From assembly GCA_024345305.1 (NCBI GenBank), contig BRON01000002.1, positions 1,488,001 to 1,552,000 of the forward strand: DNA of 64,000 nt. The letters are read 5' to 3'. The translations under genes were made by a program, and so were the position numbers. Positions 33,170-45,025 of the stretch are shown here, piece by piece. The stretch is from Mrakia gelida. Taxonomy: Eukaryota > Basidiomycota > Tremellomycetes > Cystofilobasidiales > Mrakiaceae. Under the pieces are notes generated by a model. That model saw only the letters and a list, made by a program, of their open reading frames with translations. It searched no databases and was not told where the DNA came from. Numbering within the stretch: position 1 is the first letter of the stretch; each line of letters opens with the position of its first letter.

Positions 33170-34032
33170 ACGAAGCACTCTCGCGCGTCTTTCTGGTTGG
33201 TCTTGCGAGAAAGAGGGACATCGTCTTGCCGCTTAGGGAGTAGAGCGTCGCGCGTTCGAGGAAAGACTGAACGAAACACGCGAAGTCGAGGAAACGAACG
33301 AAACGAAACGCGTCGCGCTCGTGTCCTCCCTTATTTCCTCTCTCCCTTCTTTCGCCCTCTCTCCACTCCCGTAGATAGTTGAGAGATTTGATTTCATTTC
33401 GGTTCGATTCACTTCTTCTTTCTTCCCATCTCCCCCTCCCTCCTCCCATCTCCCACCCAACTCCCTCCCACCTCGAACTCGTACACCCACCCCCCCCCCT
33501 CCTCTTCTACACCCCGCCAAGAAAAGCGACTAGAAACTAACTACCCAACGCCAACGGCAGCGAGAAAAGAGAAGGAACGGCATCGAAACGAAGCGGAAAG
33601 CGTGAGTTGAGATAAAGAACAACGAAAGAAAAAGAAGAGAGACCCCTGAGAAACGAAAGAAGCAAAAGAGATAGCAAAAGCGCGCGCGTGTAGGTAGTTA
33701 AGAGGGTAGGTAAGGTGAAGGGGGGAGAGGGCAAGTCTAGTGGTGTCGAGGGTGAGAGAAGTCCCGTGTTGAAGGCAGGAGCGGATAGAGGGCGAGGAAG
33801 AGAGAGTTTGACGCGACGACGAAGTGAAAGAAGAGAGAGGTCTGGGGTATACGGGGGAGGTGGTTGTTTGGTTGCGAGGAGAACGAAGCAAAGAGTAGAG
33901 AACTAGAGAGCGATAAGAGGTTTAGAGGGGGAGGGGAGGGGAGAGGGATGCGAGGAGGAGGTTGGGTCGTGACGAGGAGACGAGGAGATGGGGAAAGATC
34001 GTTGAGCGAGGGCATTGCGAGGACGAAGGCGT
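33170..34032. other. convergent intergenic region, LIN1 / CDC55
   Basis: About 860 bp holding both 3' ends. It is rich in purine/pyrimidine asymmetry, with long CT-rich then GA-rich stretches and a 10-C run at 33490-33499. No gene supported. Confidence 0.6.
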
Positions 34033-37000
34033 TTAACTCGACTGGGTCGAGTCTGTGGAGACGAAGGGAAGGTGGAGGAAAGGGTCAGGGAGGGTTTTTA
34101 AGGAGAGAGGGAAGGGAAGGGAGGGAAGGAGAACGTACAAAGGAAGAGGTTATTCGTCGCAGCGATCGCGATCGTGTTCTCCTTGGGATGCCAGCTTCCG
34201 TGCAACTGAGAAAGACGAGGGAACGAACAGGATCAGTCAGCGGAAAGAAGAGGCGAGTTCGTGGGGTCGAGGGCTACTCACGATCTTCTTGTTGAAGTCG
34301 GTTCCGGTCGTATCCATTCCTCCCGAGCCCGGCTTCCCTCCCTTGGGTTGACCCTTGACTCCTCCGACCTTCTTGGCCTTGAAGGCAGACTTGTCGGCCT
34401 GAAGGACGATATCGTTCGTGGTCTCGACGTCGTAGATTCGGAAGTAGTTGTGGTAGGATCCGGTGAGGACCGAGCTGAGGGGAGGGAAGGGGAGGGAAGG
34501 AGAGCGAAAGGTCAGCTCGACGGTTCCTTCGTTTGGGTTTGTCGCTCGTTCCCTCCTCCCTCTCCCACCCTTTCAGCCCACATCTCCACCTTCCAGAGCC
34601 CACCAACACCGAGACAACGAAGAAAGAACGACTGGACTCACGCTCCATCTCCACTGAAGGTACACTCGAACTTGTCGAAGATGCAGTCGTTCTCGTACAG
34701 GTCGCAGAGCTTTCCTCGGAGGTGATCGTGGATGTTGATCGTCTTGACGGGCTTGTTCTCCATCTTGACGTCCCAGATCTTGAGGGTGAGGTAGTCTCGC
34801 GAGAGGATGAACCGTCCGTCCTTGGAGAACTTGACGTCCGAGATCGACGAGATGATTTCAGAGAAGAACGACTTGTTGGTGGGATCCTCCTCCTCTTCGA
34901 ACTCTGCGAGACGCGAAACAAGACCGAGAGAAAGAGTTCAGCTCAACGTCTTCGGGTGGTACAAGTCGAAAAGGCCAACACGACTCACGCTTCGCGTGCG
35001 AGTCGCAGAGAGCCGACTCCCTCATGTCCGCGAGCTTGATGGTTCCCTTGGACGACGAGTACATGAACAGGTTGCAGTGTATCGGGTGGAACTCGGCGGC
35101 AGTGATGACCTCTGTCAGCTCCTCCATGTTCGTTGGCTTGATGTCGACGATGTCTGGAGAAGGAGACGAAACGAAGGAACGGTCAGCCATCTCGTCGTCG
35201 AGCTCGTCTTCCCTTCGCCTCGCTCACGACCTTCGTCTCGCTCCCTTCCCGACTTCTCGTCGTCCCGAATCTCCTCGAGCCCTTATCTCCTGCTCTGGGC
35301 ACTCCACCCAGACCATCTCCGATCCTCAGAAGGCAAAGCTCGACTCACTAAAGCTCTGATCACTGATGTTGAGGTTCCAAAGGTTGATCCTCAGGTCGTC
35401 CGCCGAGATATATGTTTCCTGATCCGAGTTGATGGAGATGGAGTTGATGTGGTAGGCGTGAGCGTTGGCGTAGACCTTCCTGGGGACGGCGGCGACGATG
35501 GAGTCGTGGTGAGTGAGACGAGGGAGACGGAGGGAGGGTTGAACGCCAGGGACGCCTGTCGAGAGGTTGGAAGGAGGAACGGGACCGGAACGGAAGCCAC
35601 CGTCCGAGCTGGCAGCCGAAAGGTTGTTCTCCGCGACGACCTTGATGGACTTCTCGAAGACTTTCCAGAGTTTGATGGTTTTGTCTGAGCGAGGGAGGGA
35701 GAGGGAAGGGGAAGGGAGGGGAGGTTAGGACGAGGTTTCGATTCGATTCGAGGTTCGTTTGGTTGGAGGAGAACGAGGGTTGAGAGACGAGTGATGGAGG
35801 TGTTGGAGGGGCGGGTACAGGGAAAACGGGTGGTGTAGAAGGCGATGGGGATGGCGCGGTAGATCGAAACGAAGGAGGAGATGGGAAAGACAAACCGTTG
35901 GTGGAAAGAAGGAAATGTGCAGAGTTCTGCCGTTTGCACCACTTGATACGGTTGATCTTCTCCTCGATCTCTAGAGATTTGAGGTAGTCGAATTCCGGCT
36001 CGTGAGATTGGCTGCGATCGGAACGATCAAGAGGAAGAAAAGCAAAGGGAGAAGAAGGCGATGAGATCTCGAGCTCCCCATCACCTCTTCGTGTCTCGCG
36101 GCTTCCTTCCCACCATCTCTCCCTTCGGTTTCGGTTCGTTTACTCACAACTCAGTGTAAAACTTGTACTCGCACCCCTTCTTCTACTCGATAGCAACCAC
36201 CAGGAAGGGAACAGGGCAATGAAGAAGGGAGGGAAGGAGTCAGAAAATGACGTCGTGAGAGAGTCTCGATGGGAAGGAGAGGGAGGAGGTTGATTCCTAC
36301 TCGTCTCGGCCGTCCTTTAGGTTCGAGGATGGGAGTTTGGTCGGAAAGGGACTCACGGATTCATTCCGTTCAAAGAGAACCACTCGACCACCCTTGTCTC
36401 CCGTTGCCAGATAGTCTCCAGTGTGATCGAACTCGACGGTGGAGATGATGTCGGCTGAGAGGAGAGCGAGAGAGAGGGAGGAAGGAGGGAGGGCGAGAGG
36501 GAACGAGTGACAACGAGATCGTGAAGATGGCGAGTAGAGAGTTGGTGGAGAAGGAAGAGTAGAAGAAGGAGAGTCAGTAGATGTATGCGATGGGGAAGGA
36601 GATGAAGATTTGGAGAAGCGGCAACGAGGAGATGGCGAAAGAAGAGGAGGGAGAGGGAGGGGGAAGGAGCGAGAGGAGGGAGATCAACAGGGAGATGATC
36701 CTTCCCTTCCTTCCCTTCCTCTCTACAACTCGTTCTTCGTGTCCCTCTCTCCCGTCGTATACAGATATGACTGCGGAAAGGTATCCCGTCTCTCCCCTCG
36801 AAACCTATTCGTCTCTACGAGTTCCCCTCCTTGAACGAACTCGAGTTGAAGAGCCCTTCCAGGTCGCGCCCTCTGCCTCCTCCTCCTCCTTCTTCGAGCT
36901 GTCCTCCCTCCTTCCACCTGCCACCTGTTCCCTCTGTAGAGCCCTGGTAGAGATGGTTGAAGTACTAACCTTCTGTGATATCCTCTACTTCACCTTTATC

Positions 37001-37060
37001 TCCGAAACACTGAGCGAATCTCCAAGCGTTCGAAGGCGACCCTGACGCATCTGCCTCCAT
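34033..37060 (-). CDS. CDC55: PP2A regulatory subunit B (PR55/Cdc55)
   Basis: Ten minus-strand exons: 37060-36970, 36454-36357, 36182-36148, 36011-35896, 35684-35349, 35153-34989, 34903-34642, 34474-34282, 34205-34139, 34052-34033; 460 residues, all phases close. B55 landmarks run from N to [132 protein letters not shown] and [17 protein letters not shown]. This is the seven-blade propeller that targets PP2A to substrates in mitotic exit and morphogenesis. A Gly/Ser-rich 50-residue insert follows VYAN-adjacent blades near 35550-35640. Intron 1 (36455-36969) is 515 nt, unusually long for this genome. The protein ends FLYSTQSS. Confidence 0.95.
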
Positions 37061-37356
37061 GATTCAAGACAGCGAAGGGAAGGGGGAGGGGAAGGGGAGA
37101 AGGGGAAGAGAGAGAGCGGTGTAAGGGTTTTCTAAGGTCGAAGCAGCTTGATCTTCTCAAGCTGGTGGGTGGTGTGTATAGAGAAGAGAGAGGGAGGGGT
37201 TGAGAGGTTGGTGGGTCGGTTTGTTCAAGTTGGGAGTCGAATCGTTTGGAGCGAGAATTCAAACCGCAAGCGAAACTGCAGCGAGAGCAAAGCGAAGCTG
37301 AAAGCAGAGCGTCCCTCCTTCGCCCAAACCATCACTCCCTCCCCGTTTCCCTCGCC
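37061..37356. promoter_or_regulatory. divergent promoter, CDC55 / COX9-like
   Basis: 296 bp between the two start codons. It contains GA-rich and CT-rich halves, but no clear TATA box. Confidence 0.4.
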
Positions 37357-38049
37357 ATGATCCCTACCATTATCCGTCAAGCTGCTGTCTCTACTCGAGT
37401 TCACCGAGTTCCCCCTATCGTCGGAAAGGTGTAAGTTCCCCATCCTCTTGTCTTTGTTCGAGAGAGAAAGACGGTCGAATCGGAACGACCGCGAAGCTCA
37501 CCTCCTTCCCTTTGCCCTCCCTGCTTCCTCTCTTGCTTCCTCTCCTGATTCGGATGCCACAGTAAGAAGGGACTGATCTTCGATATCTCCATGTCGTAAT
37601 TACCCCCATCCACCCACGCTCGCTGGAACCCTAGGACGAGTCCAAGACGAGAGCTGACGTTGATCGTTTCCTCCTTCCCTTTCCTCCTTGCTCTCGTTCT
37701 CCTCGCGTTCAGCCTCGGACTCGGAACCGCTGCTGCCTGGTCCTTCTGGTGAGTCGAACGATCCCCTTCACCTTCTATACATGCTCCTCAAGCTAACTCT
37801 TCCTCTCTCTCTCCCTCTCAGGTACGGAGTCCACCTCCCCGGAGGTGAGTCCGAGCTTCTCCTTCTTCCTTCCCAGGTCTTCTAGCCCACCCATCGCCTC
37901 GTTCTGAACCTCCCCTCCTTCCTCCTCCCTCTCGTCGTTTCTTCCTCACAGTCCGTCAGCGAGACGAGTTCTACCTCAACCTCGAGAAGACCAAGACCGC
38001 CGACAGGGCTCACGCCGTGTCCGAGTTCGTGTCTGGATCGTCGGAGTAG
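37357..38049 (+). CDS. COX9: cytochrome c oxidase subunit VIIa (COX9-like)
   Basis: Exons 37357-37430, 37563-37595, 37713-37748, 37822-37844, 37952-38049 give 87 residues. The protein begins MIPTIIRQAAVSTRVHRVPP, a probable presequence. VKKGLIFDISMSLGLGTAAA and WSFWYGVHLPGVRQRDEFYL follow, then NLEKTK. One transmembrane helix is followed by R-R--FY--LE, the layout of yeast Cox9 and related fungal complex IV subunits of 55-90 residues. It would sit in the mitochondrial inner membrane. Small size and low identity make the exact subunit name the least certain part. The gene is divergent from CDC55, and its 3' end is convergent with HLJ1. Confidence 0.8.
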
Positions 38050-38639
38050 AGGAAGGACGGATGGGATTTTGGCAGGGAGGAGGGGACGCTCGAGCGAGCT
38101 GGTGGACAACAACGACGCATATATAGGGTTGTGGGTGGATGTGATCTTTCGTGTTTCTTTTTTTGGGCTTGGGTTGGGTTTGGGCGAGGAAGAAGAGCAG
38201 GAGGGAGAGAGAGAGCTCGCGGAAGGAGGAGAGGGAGAGGGCAAGGGAGGGATCACCCGAGAAAGGACGACTCGCCGTTTTTCTTGCTTCTCTTCCACCA
38301 GGAGGCCCAAGGCTGCTAGGGCGAGTGGAGACAGCGAAGGTGAACTCCTCGACGACCCACGCCCAGATCACGCACCTCGTCTTCACTCAGCGAGCGAAGG
38401 AGAGCGAGTCGATTCGATTCGGACGGACGCTTCGTTTCGTTCTCTCTTTCGCTCCCTCTCTCCCTCTCTTCCAGCAAACGAGGCTGTTCTCGAATACGGG
38501 CTCGCTCGAACGGCGTTCATAAGAGAAAAGAAAAACAACGAGATCTAGACTAGACAAATCAAACTCCTCCAAGAGACGCGACGTCCTTCGTCGTCGTCCC
38601 ATCCCCAACCAGCCCTACTCGCGACGAAGACTCGCTCGC
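38050..38639. other. convergent intergenic region, COX9-like / HLJ1
   Basis: 590 bp with both 3' flanks. A purine-rich block (38190-38270) and a CT-rich block (38440-38475) are the only structure seen. No gene is supported. Confidence 0.6.
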
Positions 38640-40768
38640 TCACATCAGATTCAACTTCTTCAACTTTTCGCAACTCTCCAGAGGTTTTGTTTGAAGTCTG
38701 CAAAACCACCAGCAGCACCAACGAAAGGAGATAGGGAGAGGAGGGAGGGGAAGTCAGCGTTCGTCCGTTCGTCCTCGTCCTCGTTTTCGCTCGTCTTGTG
38801 TCCCCAGCGAGGATAAGAAGGCTTGAAGGAAGGAAGTGTGTTCAAACGTACCTCCTAACCTCCTTCCAATCCGCCCCAATCCCAAAGAACCCCCTCTTCT
38901 CCTCAATCCTCCTCTCCTTCTCCTCCGTCTCGCTCCTACACCCACTCTGCAACCCTCTCACATACCCCATCTCCACCTCCCTCTCCCACTTCCTCAACTC
39001 CCCACTCCACTTGCCCGCCTTCTCCTCCCCCCTCCTCTCAACCGGTATGCTCTCCCAGATAGGGTGGGCTTCGAACTGCTTCTGGTTGACGAAGTAAGGG
39101 ATGGAGTAGGTGGAGGTTTGGCGTTGGACGGTGTGAGCGGATTGGGGGTGGGGTTGGAAGGAGTAGGTTGGAGGAGGGGTGGCGGGGGTGCCGAAGAGGG
39201 AGGGGAGGATGGTGAGGAGGGAGAAACCGAAGAGGATCAGGAGGGGGAGGAGTTGGACGTAGAGAGGAGGTGGGGGGCCGTCGTTCGCTGGGGCGGGACG
39301 ACGAGCTTGGGTGGTTGTGCGACGGGTTTGGAAGCCGCCGTTGCCGAAGGAGAAGGCTGGAAGCACACAACGAAAGAGCAGGAGAGTCAGAGGAAGCGAA
39401 GGAGGGGGGCAGAGGTGGCTCGAGCGCGACGACGTCGAGACGAGACTTCGTTGAAAACTCACTCTGAGTGTTCCCACCGAAGCCGCCTCCTCCTCCTCCG
39501 CCGAAAAACATGTTAAACAGATCCTCAGGGTTGACCTCTTGAGCTCCGTGGAAACCTCGTTGCGAGCTGAAGCCTCCTCCTCCTCGGTTGAAGGGAGAGC
39601 TGGACATGGACGCGCGCGAGTCGGGGTCGGCTCCGTCGCGGTCGTAAACGGCTCGTTTGTCGGGGTCCGAGAGGATCTGGAAGGCTTTCGAGACCACTGC
39701 AGAAGGCGAAGGGAGGACGGGAAGGGTTCGAGGTCAGTCTATGGACGAGAAGAGCGAGAGGGAAGGAGGGAAAGAACGACGAGACGAGACGGACGTTTGA
39801 AGGCTTCATCTGCTCCTGGAGCGCCGCTGAGAGGCAGAAAACAACAGAGATGGCGAGGGGGTCAGTTGCTGTACTCGAGAGAGTAAACAGAAAAGGGATA
39901 TAAGGTCGAACGAACTTTTTATCGGGGTGAAGGGCGAGAGCGAGCTGAAGCAAGACCAATGAAGCGAATGGCGGAGAAAGGTGTCAGCTCGAGCTCTCCT
40001 TCCCTGCCTCCTCCTCAGCTCTTGCTGGTATCTCGAGCTACCCACCTTCCTGTAAGCCTTCTTGACCTCTCCGTCCGAGCATGTCCTCTCGACTATAGAG
40101 GAGCGAACCGAACCAGGAAACGAAGGGAAAGGAGAGTCAGCGTCCACGTTGACCGACCAAAAGTCCAAGGCCTCGCTCGCCGTCCATCTCGCAGGGGGGC
40201 GAAGCAAACGTACCTGACAGGATCTCGTAGAACTGCATAGTCTTGCAAGCTCTGACTCTCTTCACGACTGCTGCCTGTTCTGGAGTGTGGTCCCTCTTCT
40301 TCTCTGGTTCAGGAGCAGGAGCTGCTTTTGGTTTGGCGGAGGGCGCCGAGGAGGAAGACGACGAGGAGGCTGCTGTAGGATGGCGAGAGTGAGTCGTAGA
40401 GGCGGAAGGGTGAGAGTCGGTAGCTGTGGAGGTGGAGGTCGAAGGTGCTGGGCGGGAAGGAGAGGCGATTTCCTAGATAGGAGAGAGAGAGGAAGCAAAG
40501 CATGGAGGGAAGGGAGGATCTGGTCAGCTCGAGGTGTCTCTCCTCCTTCGCTCTTTGAGCTCTCCCTCCTTCCCTATCAAACTTGTTCTCAAACCGACAG
40601 GACGAGGAAACTCACCTTCTCGATCTTGTCTAGGAGCTTGAAAGCTTCTGAGCTGTCCTCCTTCATAGTGAGAGCCTTCTTGCAGAACCGTTTCGCTCCC
40701 TCAAGGTCGCCTGAAGCGAGCTTCCCTCGAGCTATCGACACAGCTCGGTCGTGTTGACTGCTATCCAT
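38640..40768 (-). CDS. HLJ1: ER-membrane DnaJ protein (HLJ1/DNAJB12 type)
   Basis: Eight minus-strand exons: 40768-40616, 40472-40214, 40092-40046, 39944-39916, 39826-39795, 39696-39463, 39356-38852, 38697-38640; 438 residues. The N-terminal helical repeat (MDSSQHDRAVSIARGKLASG) resembles DNAJB12. A Ser/Ala-rich linker leads to a J domain whose helices and HPD are spread over five exons: MQFYEILSVERTCSDGEVKK, LALALHPDKNGAPGADEAFK, AFQILSDPDKRAVYDRDG. A Gly/Phe region (FFGGGGGGGFGGN), one transmembrane helix (LYVQLLPLLILFGFSLLTIL) and a DUF1977-type C-terminal domain (YFVNQKQFEAHPIWESI) follow, closing with LESCEKLKKL. The HPD triad for Hsp70 stimulation is intact. Members act with Hsp70 in ER-associated degradation. 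Two J-domain exons are only 29 and 32 nt. Confidence 0.9.
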
Positions 40769-40974
40769 GCTGAAACGGACGAAAGCGGGAGCAGTGGGTG
40801 GTTGGGGTGGAAGAGGAGGTAGGGTCTTGTAGATTTGGGTAGCTGGTCGTTGAGAGGGAAAGGAGAGCGAGGTTCGTTCGCTGGCGACGACGAGAGCGAG
40901 CTCGGCGACTTCGAGCTCGCGGCTGAGGAAATCGACACTCGTTCGACTGACTCCTACCAACTTTCACCGACGTT
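40769..40974. promoter_or_regulatory. divergent promoter, HLJ1 / COX11
   Basis: 206 bp between start codons. GC-rich, with repeated GCGAGC-like words. No TATA box. Confidence 0.4.
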
Positions 40975-42615
40975 ATGAACTCTTTATCACTAAAAGCTTG
41001 CCTTGTTAGTACAACATTCACTCACTCCTTCCTCATCTTGTGTCGAGAACGAAATTCTGATCCCTTCGTTTCTCTTTGTTCGATCTCGAAACAGAGGCTT
41101 CCGACTCCTTCCTCCTCGTCGAGCTCATCCTTCCTCCTCTCCTCTCGTCGCTTCCCATCCCCATCGACATCATCGCGCATACCACATCACAACAACCCAT
41201 CCTTACGTCGATATGCCACCCCTTCGCCAACCTCTCCCACCCCTTCCTCGTCGGCAGCGCCCTCAGCAGCACCCTGGCAGGCTATGACTGAGGAGGAAGT
41301 GAGAGCGTACCAAAAAGCCCTTCACAAGGCCACAACAGCTCGGCAGCAGGGTTCTATCAGGACAGGTGGAATGTACATGGCAGCAGGAGTTCGTTCATCT
41401 TTTCTCTGGAGTTTTAGGACTCGATTCGGTCTCGATCTTGCACTCTTCTTCCTCCTTCCGTTGAGCTCACCTTCCTCCCTTCTCTTCGCTCGTTCGTTTC
41501 GCAGGTCATCTTCATGGTTGGAGCCTCCTACGCCGCCGTCCCAATCTACCGAGCCTTCTGTGGAGCAACAGGGTTCGCCGGTATCCCTAACAGCGACAAG
41601 TCTCGAATGTCTCCTGACCGATTGATGCCTACCGACTCTGAGCGACGGATCAAGATCCACTTCAACGCCGCCAAAAGTGATATCCTCCCTTGGACGTTCA
41701 AGCCTGCTCAGCCCAACGTGACGATCCGACCTGGAGAGACCGCTCTGGCTTTCTACACCGCCAAGAACAACAGTGACAAGGACGTGATCGGGATCTCGAC
41801 GTACAACGTGAGCTTCTTCTTCCTTTCGTCTTTCCCTCTTCCCTCCGTCGCGTCTTCGCTCTTTCGGAGCTTCGCCTGAGCTTCACGAACCTCGAAGCTG
41901 ATCATGCACTATCTCTTTCTCTCAGGTCACACCAGGAAAGGTGAGTCTCTCGTCTTCAGTCGACTTATCGTCTTTCTCGTCCTTCCGAGCTTCCGAGCTG
42001 ACGGCGCTCCGTCCAACCCTCTCTTCTTTCTCTTCTCCCAGATCGCACCGTACTTTGCCAAGGTCGAGTGTTTCTGTTTCGAGGAGCAGCAGATTCTGGC
42101 TAACGAGGAGGTCGATCTCCCTGTCTTCTTCTTCATCGATCGAGACGTTCTCGAGTGAGTTCGAATCGTCTCGTTCGCGACGCGTCTTCTCCTTCTCGAC
42201 TCGAACTGACGACCATCATCTTCTCTCGCTCGTTTTTTCTCTTCCTTCAGTGATCCCCGAATGGACGACGTCTCCGATGTCGTGCTGAACTATACCTTCT
42301 TCAAGTAAGTCTTCGTCTCTCGGTTCCCTTCTTTCTTGGCTCACGCTCGCGCTCGCGTCGTGACGAGCCTCCCTCCCCTCACCTCCTTCTCGCACTCTCC
42401 TCGTCTGACCTCCTTCTCTCTCTCTCTCTCCGCCTTACTGCAGAGCCCGTCGTAACGACCGAGGTCACTCCGTCCCTGACGCCAGCCAAAAGACCATCGA
42501 GGAAGCCTCAGGTTTCGCCGACTACGAACTCGCCAACCCGGAGCCCGAAGGATCGTACATTCCTGAGGGAGCGAACCTACCAGAGGGAGATTGGGTTCAG
42601 GTGGGAGCCAAGTAG
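40975..42615 (+). CDS. COX11: COX11, copper chaperone for cytochrome c oxidase
   Basis: Exons 40975-41004, 41095-41388, 41505-41807, 41926-41940, 42042-42154, 42251-42304, 42444-42615 give 326 residues. A Ser/Arg-rich presequence precedes a matrix segment and the single transmembrane helix VIFMVGASYAAVPIYRAFC. The intermembrane-space domain has the copper-binding motif ECFCFEEQ, with KVECFCF on exon 5, and the typical ILPWTFKPAQP, TAKNNSDKDVIGISTYNVTP and NYTFFKARR. Cox11 delivers Cu to the CuB site of Cox1. Exon 4 is a 15-nt micro-exon (VTPGK). Intron 1 (41005-41094) is 90 nt with no in-frame stop, so its splicing is inferred from GTTAGT and ACAG sites alone; retention would add 30 residues. 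The start is the first ATG of the frame. Confidence 0.92.
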
Positions 42616-42859
42616 ATATTGTCATGTTTTCAACCCATCTCGGCCCCTTCTCGCTTTCGAAAGTCGAGCCGTTTGACTCTTGCCGACGGTACACCACTGC
42701 GCTGGGGAAGGAGGAGAGGAGGAGGAGACCCCTCCTTTCTCGTTTCGTCCTTCCAACTTCATCTCACCTTCCCTCCCTTATCTCTCTCGCCCCATCGCAT
42801 CCACTCCTCCCTCTCCTCCACTCGCACACCACAGAGAAACCTACATCAGTACACTCGCC

Positions 42860-44008
42860 ATGTCCGGTCTTCCTCCCTCTCCTCCCTCTCGAACCCTCCC
42901 CATCCCTATCTCAACCTCCTCGGCTTCCTCCTCTCCCACCTCCATCCACAATCGACCCAACTCGACCTCCCACCACGTTCGATCTCTCTCCTTCTCCTTC
43001 GGTACCACAGCTCCAGCTGCCCCTCCTTCCACCTCCCCTTCCTCGACCTACTCGCCTACGACTCCCTCGCCCATCCTCGCTGGAATGAACGCTCTGGTGG
43101 CGGGTGGATCTGCGTCAGCAGGAGGGAAGTCGTCGTTCTTCTCCACCTCCCCTCGACCCGTCGTTAGCAAAGATTGGGCTTCCTCCTGGACTGGAGGTGG
43201 AGGAGGTGGTGGTGCTGGTGGGAGTGCTGTCGTCGAGGATGACGAGGACGAGGGTGGAGGAGGAGCGATGGGGTTGTCGAAGAGCTTGCAAGGTCTTCCT
43301 GCGGGAAGTCGAGTTCAAGGATGGGCAGGTTCAGTCATCGGTTCGTCTGCTGGCTCGAACGCTGCTGGAGGAACCGCTAGTCTCCTAGGATCTGCTGGGA
43401 CTGGGACGAGGGTCGTGGTCGCTCAGCCTGAAGGAGGAGGAAGCCAGAAGATCAACGGCGTCCTGAGGAGGCTGTCTTTGGGAGGTGCTGGCCTTTCTCG
43501 AGTGAGTCTCTAGCGTGCCTTTTTTGATTCCGAGCTCTCTCGCTCCTCCCCATCGCTTTTTCTTGGCTATCTTTGGATTCCGTCGAGTTCGCTCGAAGCA
43601 TCGAAGCTGATCTTACTATACTTCTTACTTTTTCTACAGCCCAACTTCATCCAACAACCTCAACAAGGCGGACCCACCCCTCTCCCAACTCCCGTCACTG
43701 CAACCCAATCGTTCTTCCCTCCACCTGCCACTGCTGTTCCCGACTTGATCCCAGATCGACCTACCACCATCGAGGTTCGCCAGCCTCGAGGGAGGAAGGC
43801 TTCCGTTGGTGGGAAGGGCAAGAGAGGGATCAGTCCCGTGAGTCCTTTCGTCGTCCTTCTCGACCGACGGGTCTCGAACTCTGTCCTCTTTGTTCGTTCC
43901 TTTCCTTGTTTTCTCGATCTGACTGCGGTCGCTCTTCTCCTTTTGGCTCTCGAACGTGCACAGACTGGTGAGAGGATGCTCCAGGGACACCACGGAGGAT
44001 TGTTCTGA
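42860..44008 (+). CDS. fungal-specific Ser-rich protein with conserved GERML-GH tail
   Basis: Exons 42860-43501, 43640-43837, 43964-44008 give 294 residues. It begins MSGLPPSPPSRTLPIPISTS. Much of it is Ser/Pro/Gly-rich and disordered, with SWTGGGGGGGAGG. More ordered-looking motifs are VVSKDWASSW, RRLSLGGAGLSRPNF, RGRKASVGGKGKRGISPTGE and the final RMLQGHHGGLF. From memory, short fungal proteins ending in RGISPMGERMLKGHFD-like sequence are widespread in ascomycetes and basidiomycetes and are phosphorylated, but I know no firm function. RRLSLG and RKASVG fit basophilic kinase or 14-3-3 sites. Two further introns appear in the 3' UTR (44032-44108, 44200-44290). Confidence 0.75.
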
Positions 44009-45025
44009 ACGAGCCCTTCTCTGGATCGGAGGTGAGCAGCGTTTCGACCTCGAGGAGGAGAGACGACGGTTCAGCTGACTGCTCCTCGGTTTTTCTTCGC
44101 GTCTTCAGGAATTCCTCTACCTCGAATTCACCACTCGTCAACCTACCGAAACTAGCTCTTCGTCCAACGATTTCTTGACCTCCCTTCCTGCTCTTTCCAG
44201 TGAGTCCCGTCAGCGCGAGGAGTGAGGGTCGGCGAAGATCGAAGAGCTGACTTTCGACGCGTCTTCTTCCTCGCTCGCTCGTTTTCGCAGATCACTGTAC
44301 CACCACCATCATGACCGTCACCGTACCGCAACGCAACACACTCCAGGCTTCCTCTCCCTTCCTCGCTCGACCACTTTGCTCGAGCGAACACCGCACACGC
44401 CAGTTCTCGCGAGCCTCCAACGGAGGAGGTCGCCCTCGTCCGGCTTTCGTCTCTTTCTCCTGCTTTCTTCGTTGTAGTCTAAGGACCACTTGCTTTTGCC
44501 TCCCTTTCTCTTCTCTTCACACATTATACTACCACACACCATCGCTACGCTTTTTCCTTTCTCTCAACCTGTTCGTTCACGCTTGCTCGTTACGTTTTTC
44601 CTCTTTCTCTTCTCTCCCGCTCTTCTTGGTCGCTCGTCAACAAAACAAGCTGTAACTTCGTAGTTCTCGAGAATCAACACACCCCAGTGGGTCAAAAATG
44701 TCATGAACTAACCAAACCAATATATTTTCGTTAGGATTTTATCTTGCGACTGAGAGGACGAACACGCGGCGAGCTGGCGCGAAGGAGGAGGACTGGTGAT
44801 CCTTCTGTTTCTTTCCCCTTCAACTCAACCCACGACCTTCCCTCTTCTAGCAACTTAGAGCTAGTGCCTCTACCAGCTCCCCTTTCTCTTCCCCCAAGCA
44901 CTCTCCAACCCCCTTCGCGACCCTCTTCCTTCCCTCCTCTCTCGAGCTCGACCCAACCCACCCCCCACCTCGTTAGGGGTCAACACTCCCTCCTTCCCTC
45001 CCTCCCTTCCTTCCTCTCGTCGAGG
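44009..45025. other. 3' UTR with probable introns, then intergenic region
   Basis: Two clean donor/acceptor pairs (44032-44108 and 44200-44290) follow the stop codon of the gene on the left, suggesting a spliced 3' UTR. The rest is CT-rich, leading to the coiled-coil gene. One GACGCGTC palindrome lies at 44256-44263 inside the second intron. Confidence 0.5.

Noticed and set aside
41095..41300. Overlapping frames at the start of COX11
   Set aside because: Only the frame that leads into the COX11 transmembrane and CFCF region is coherent. The others end within a few hundred bases.
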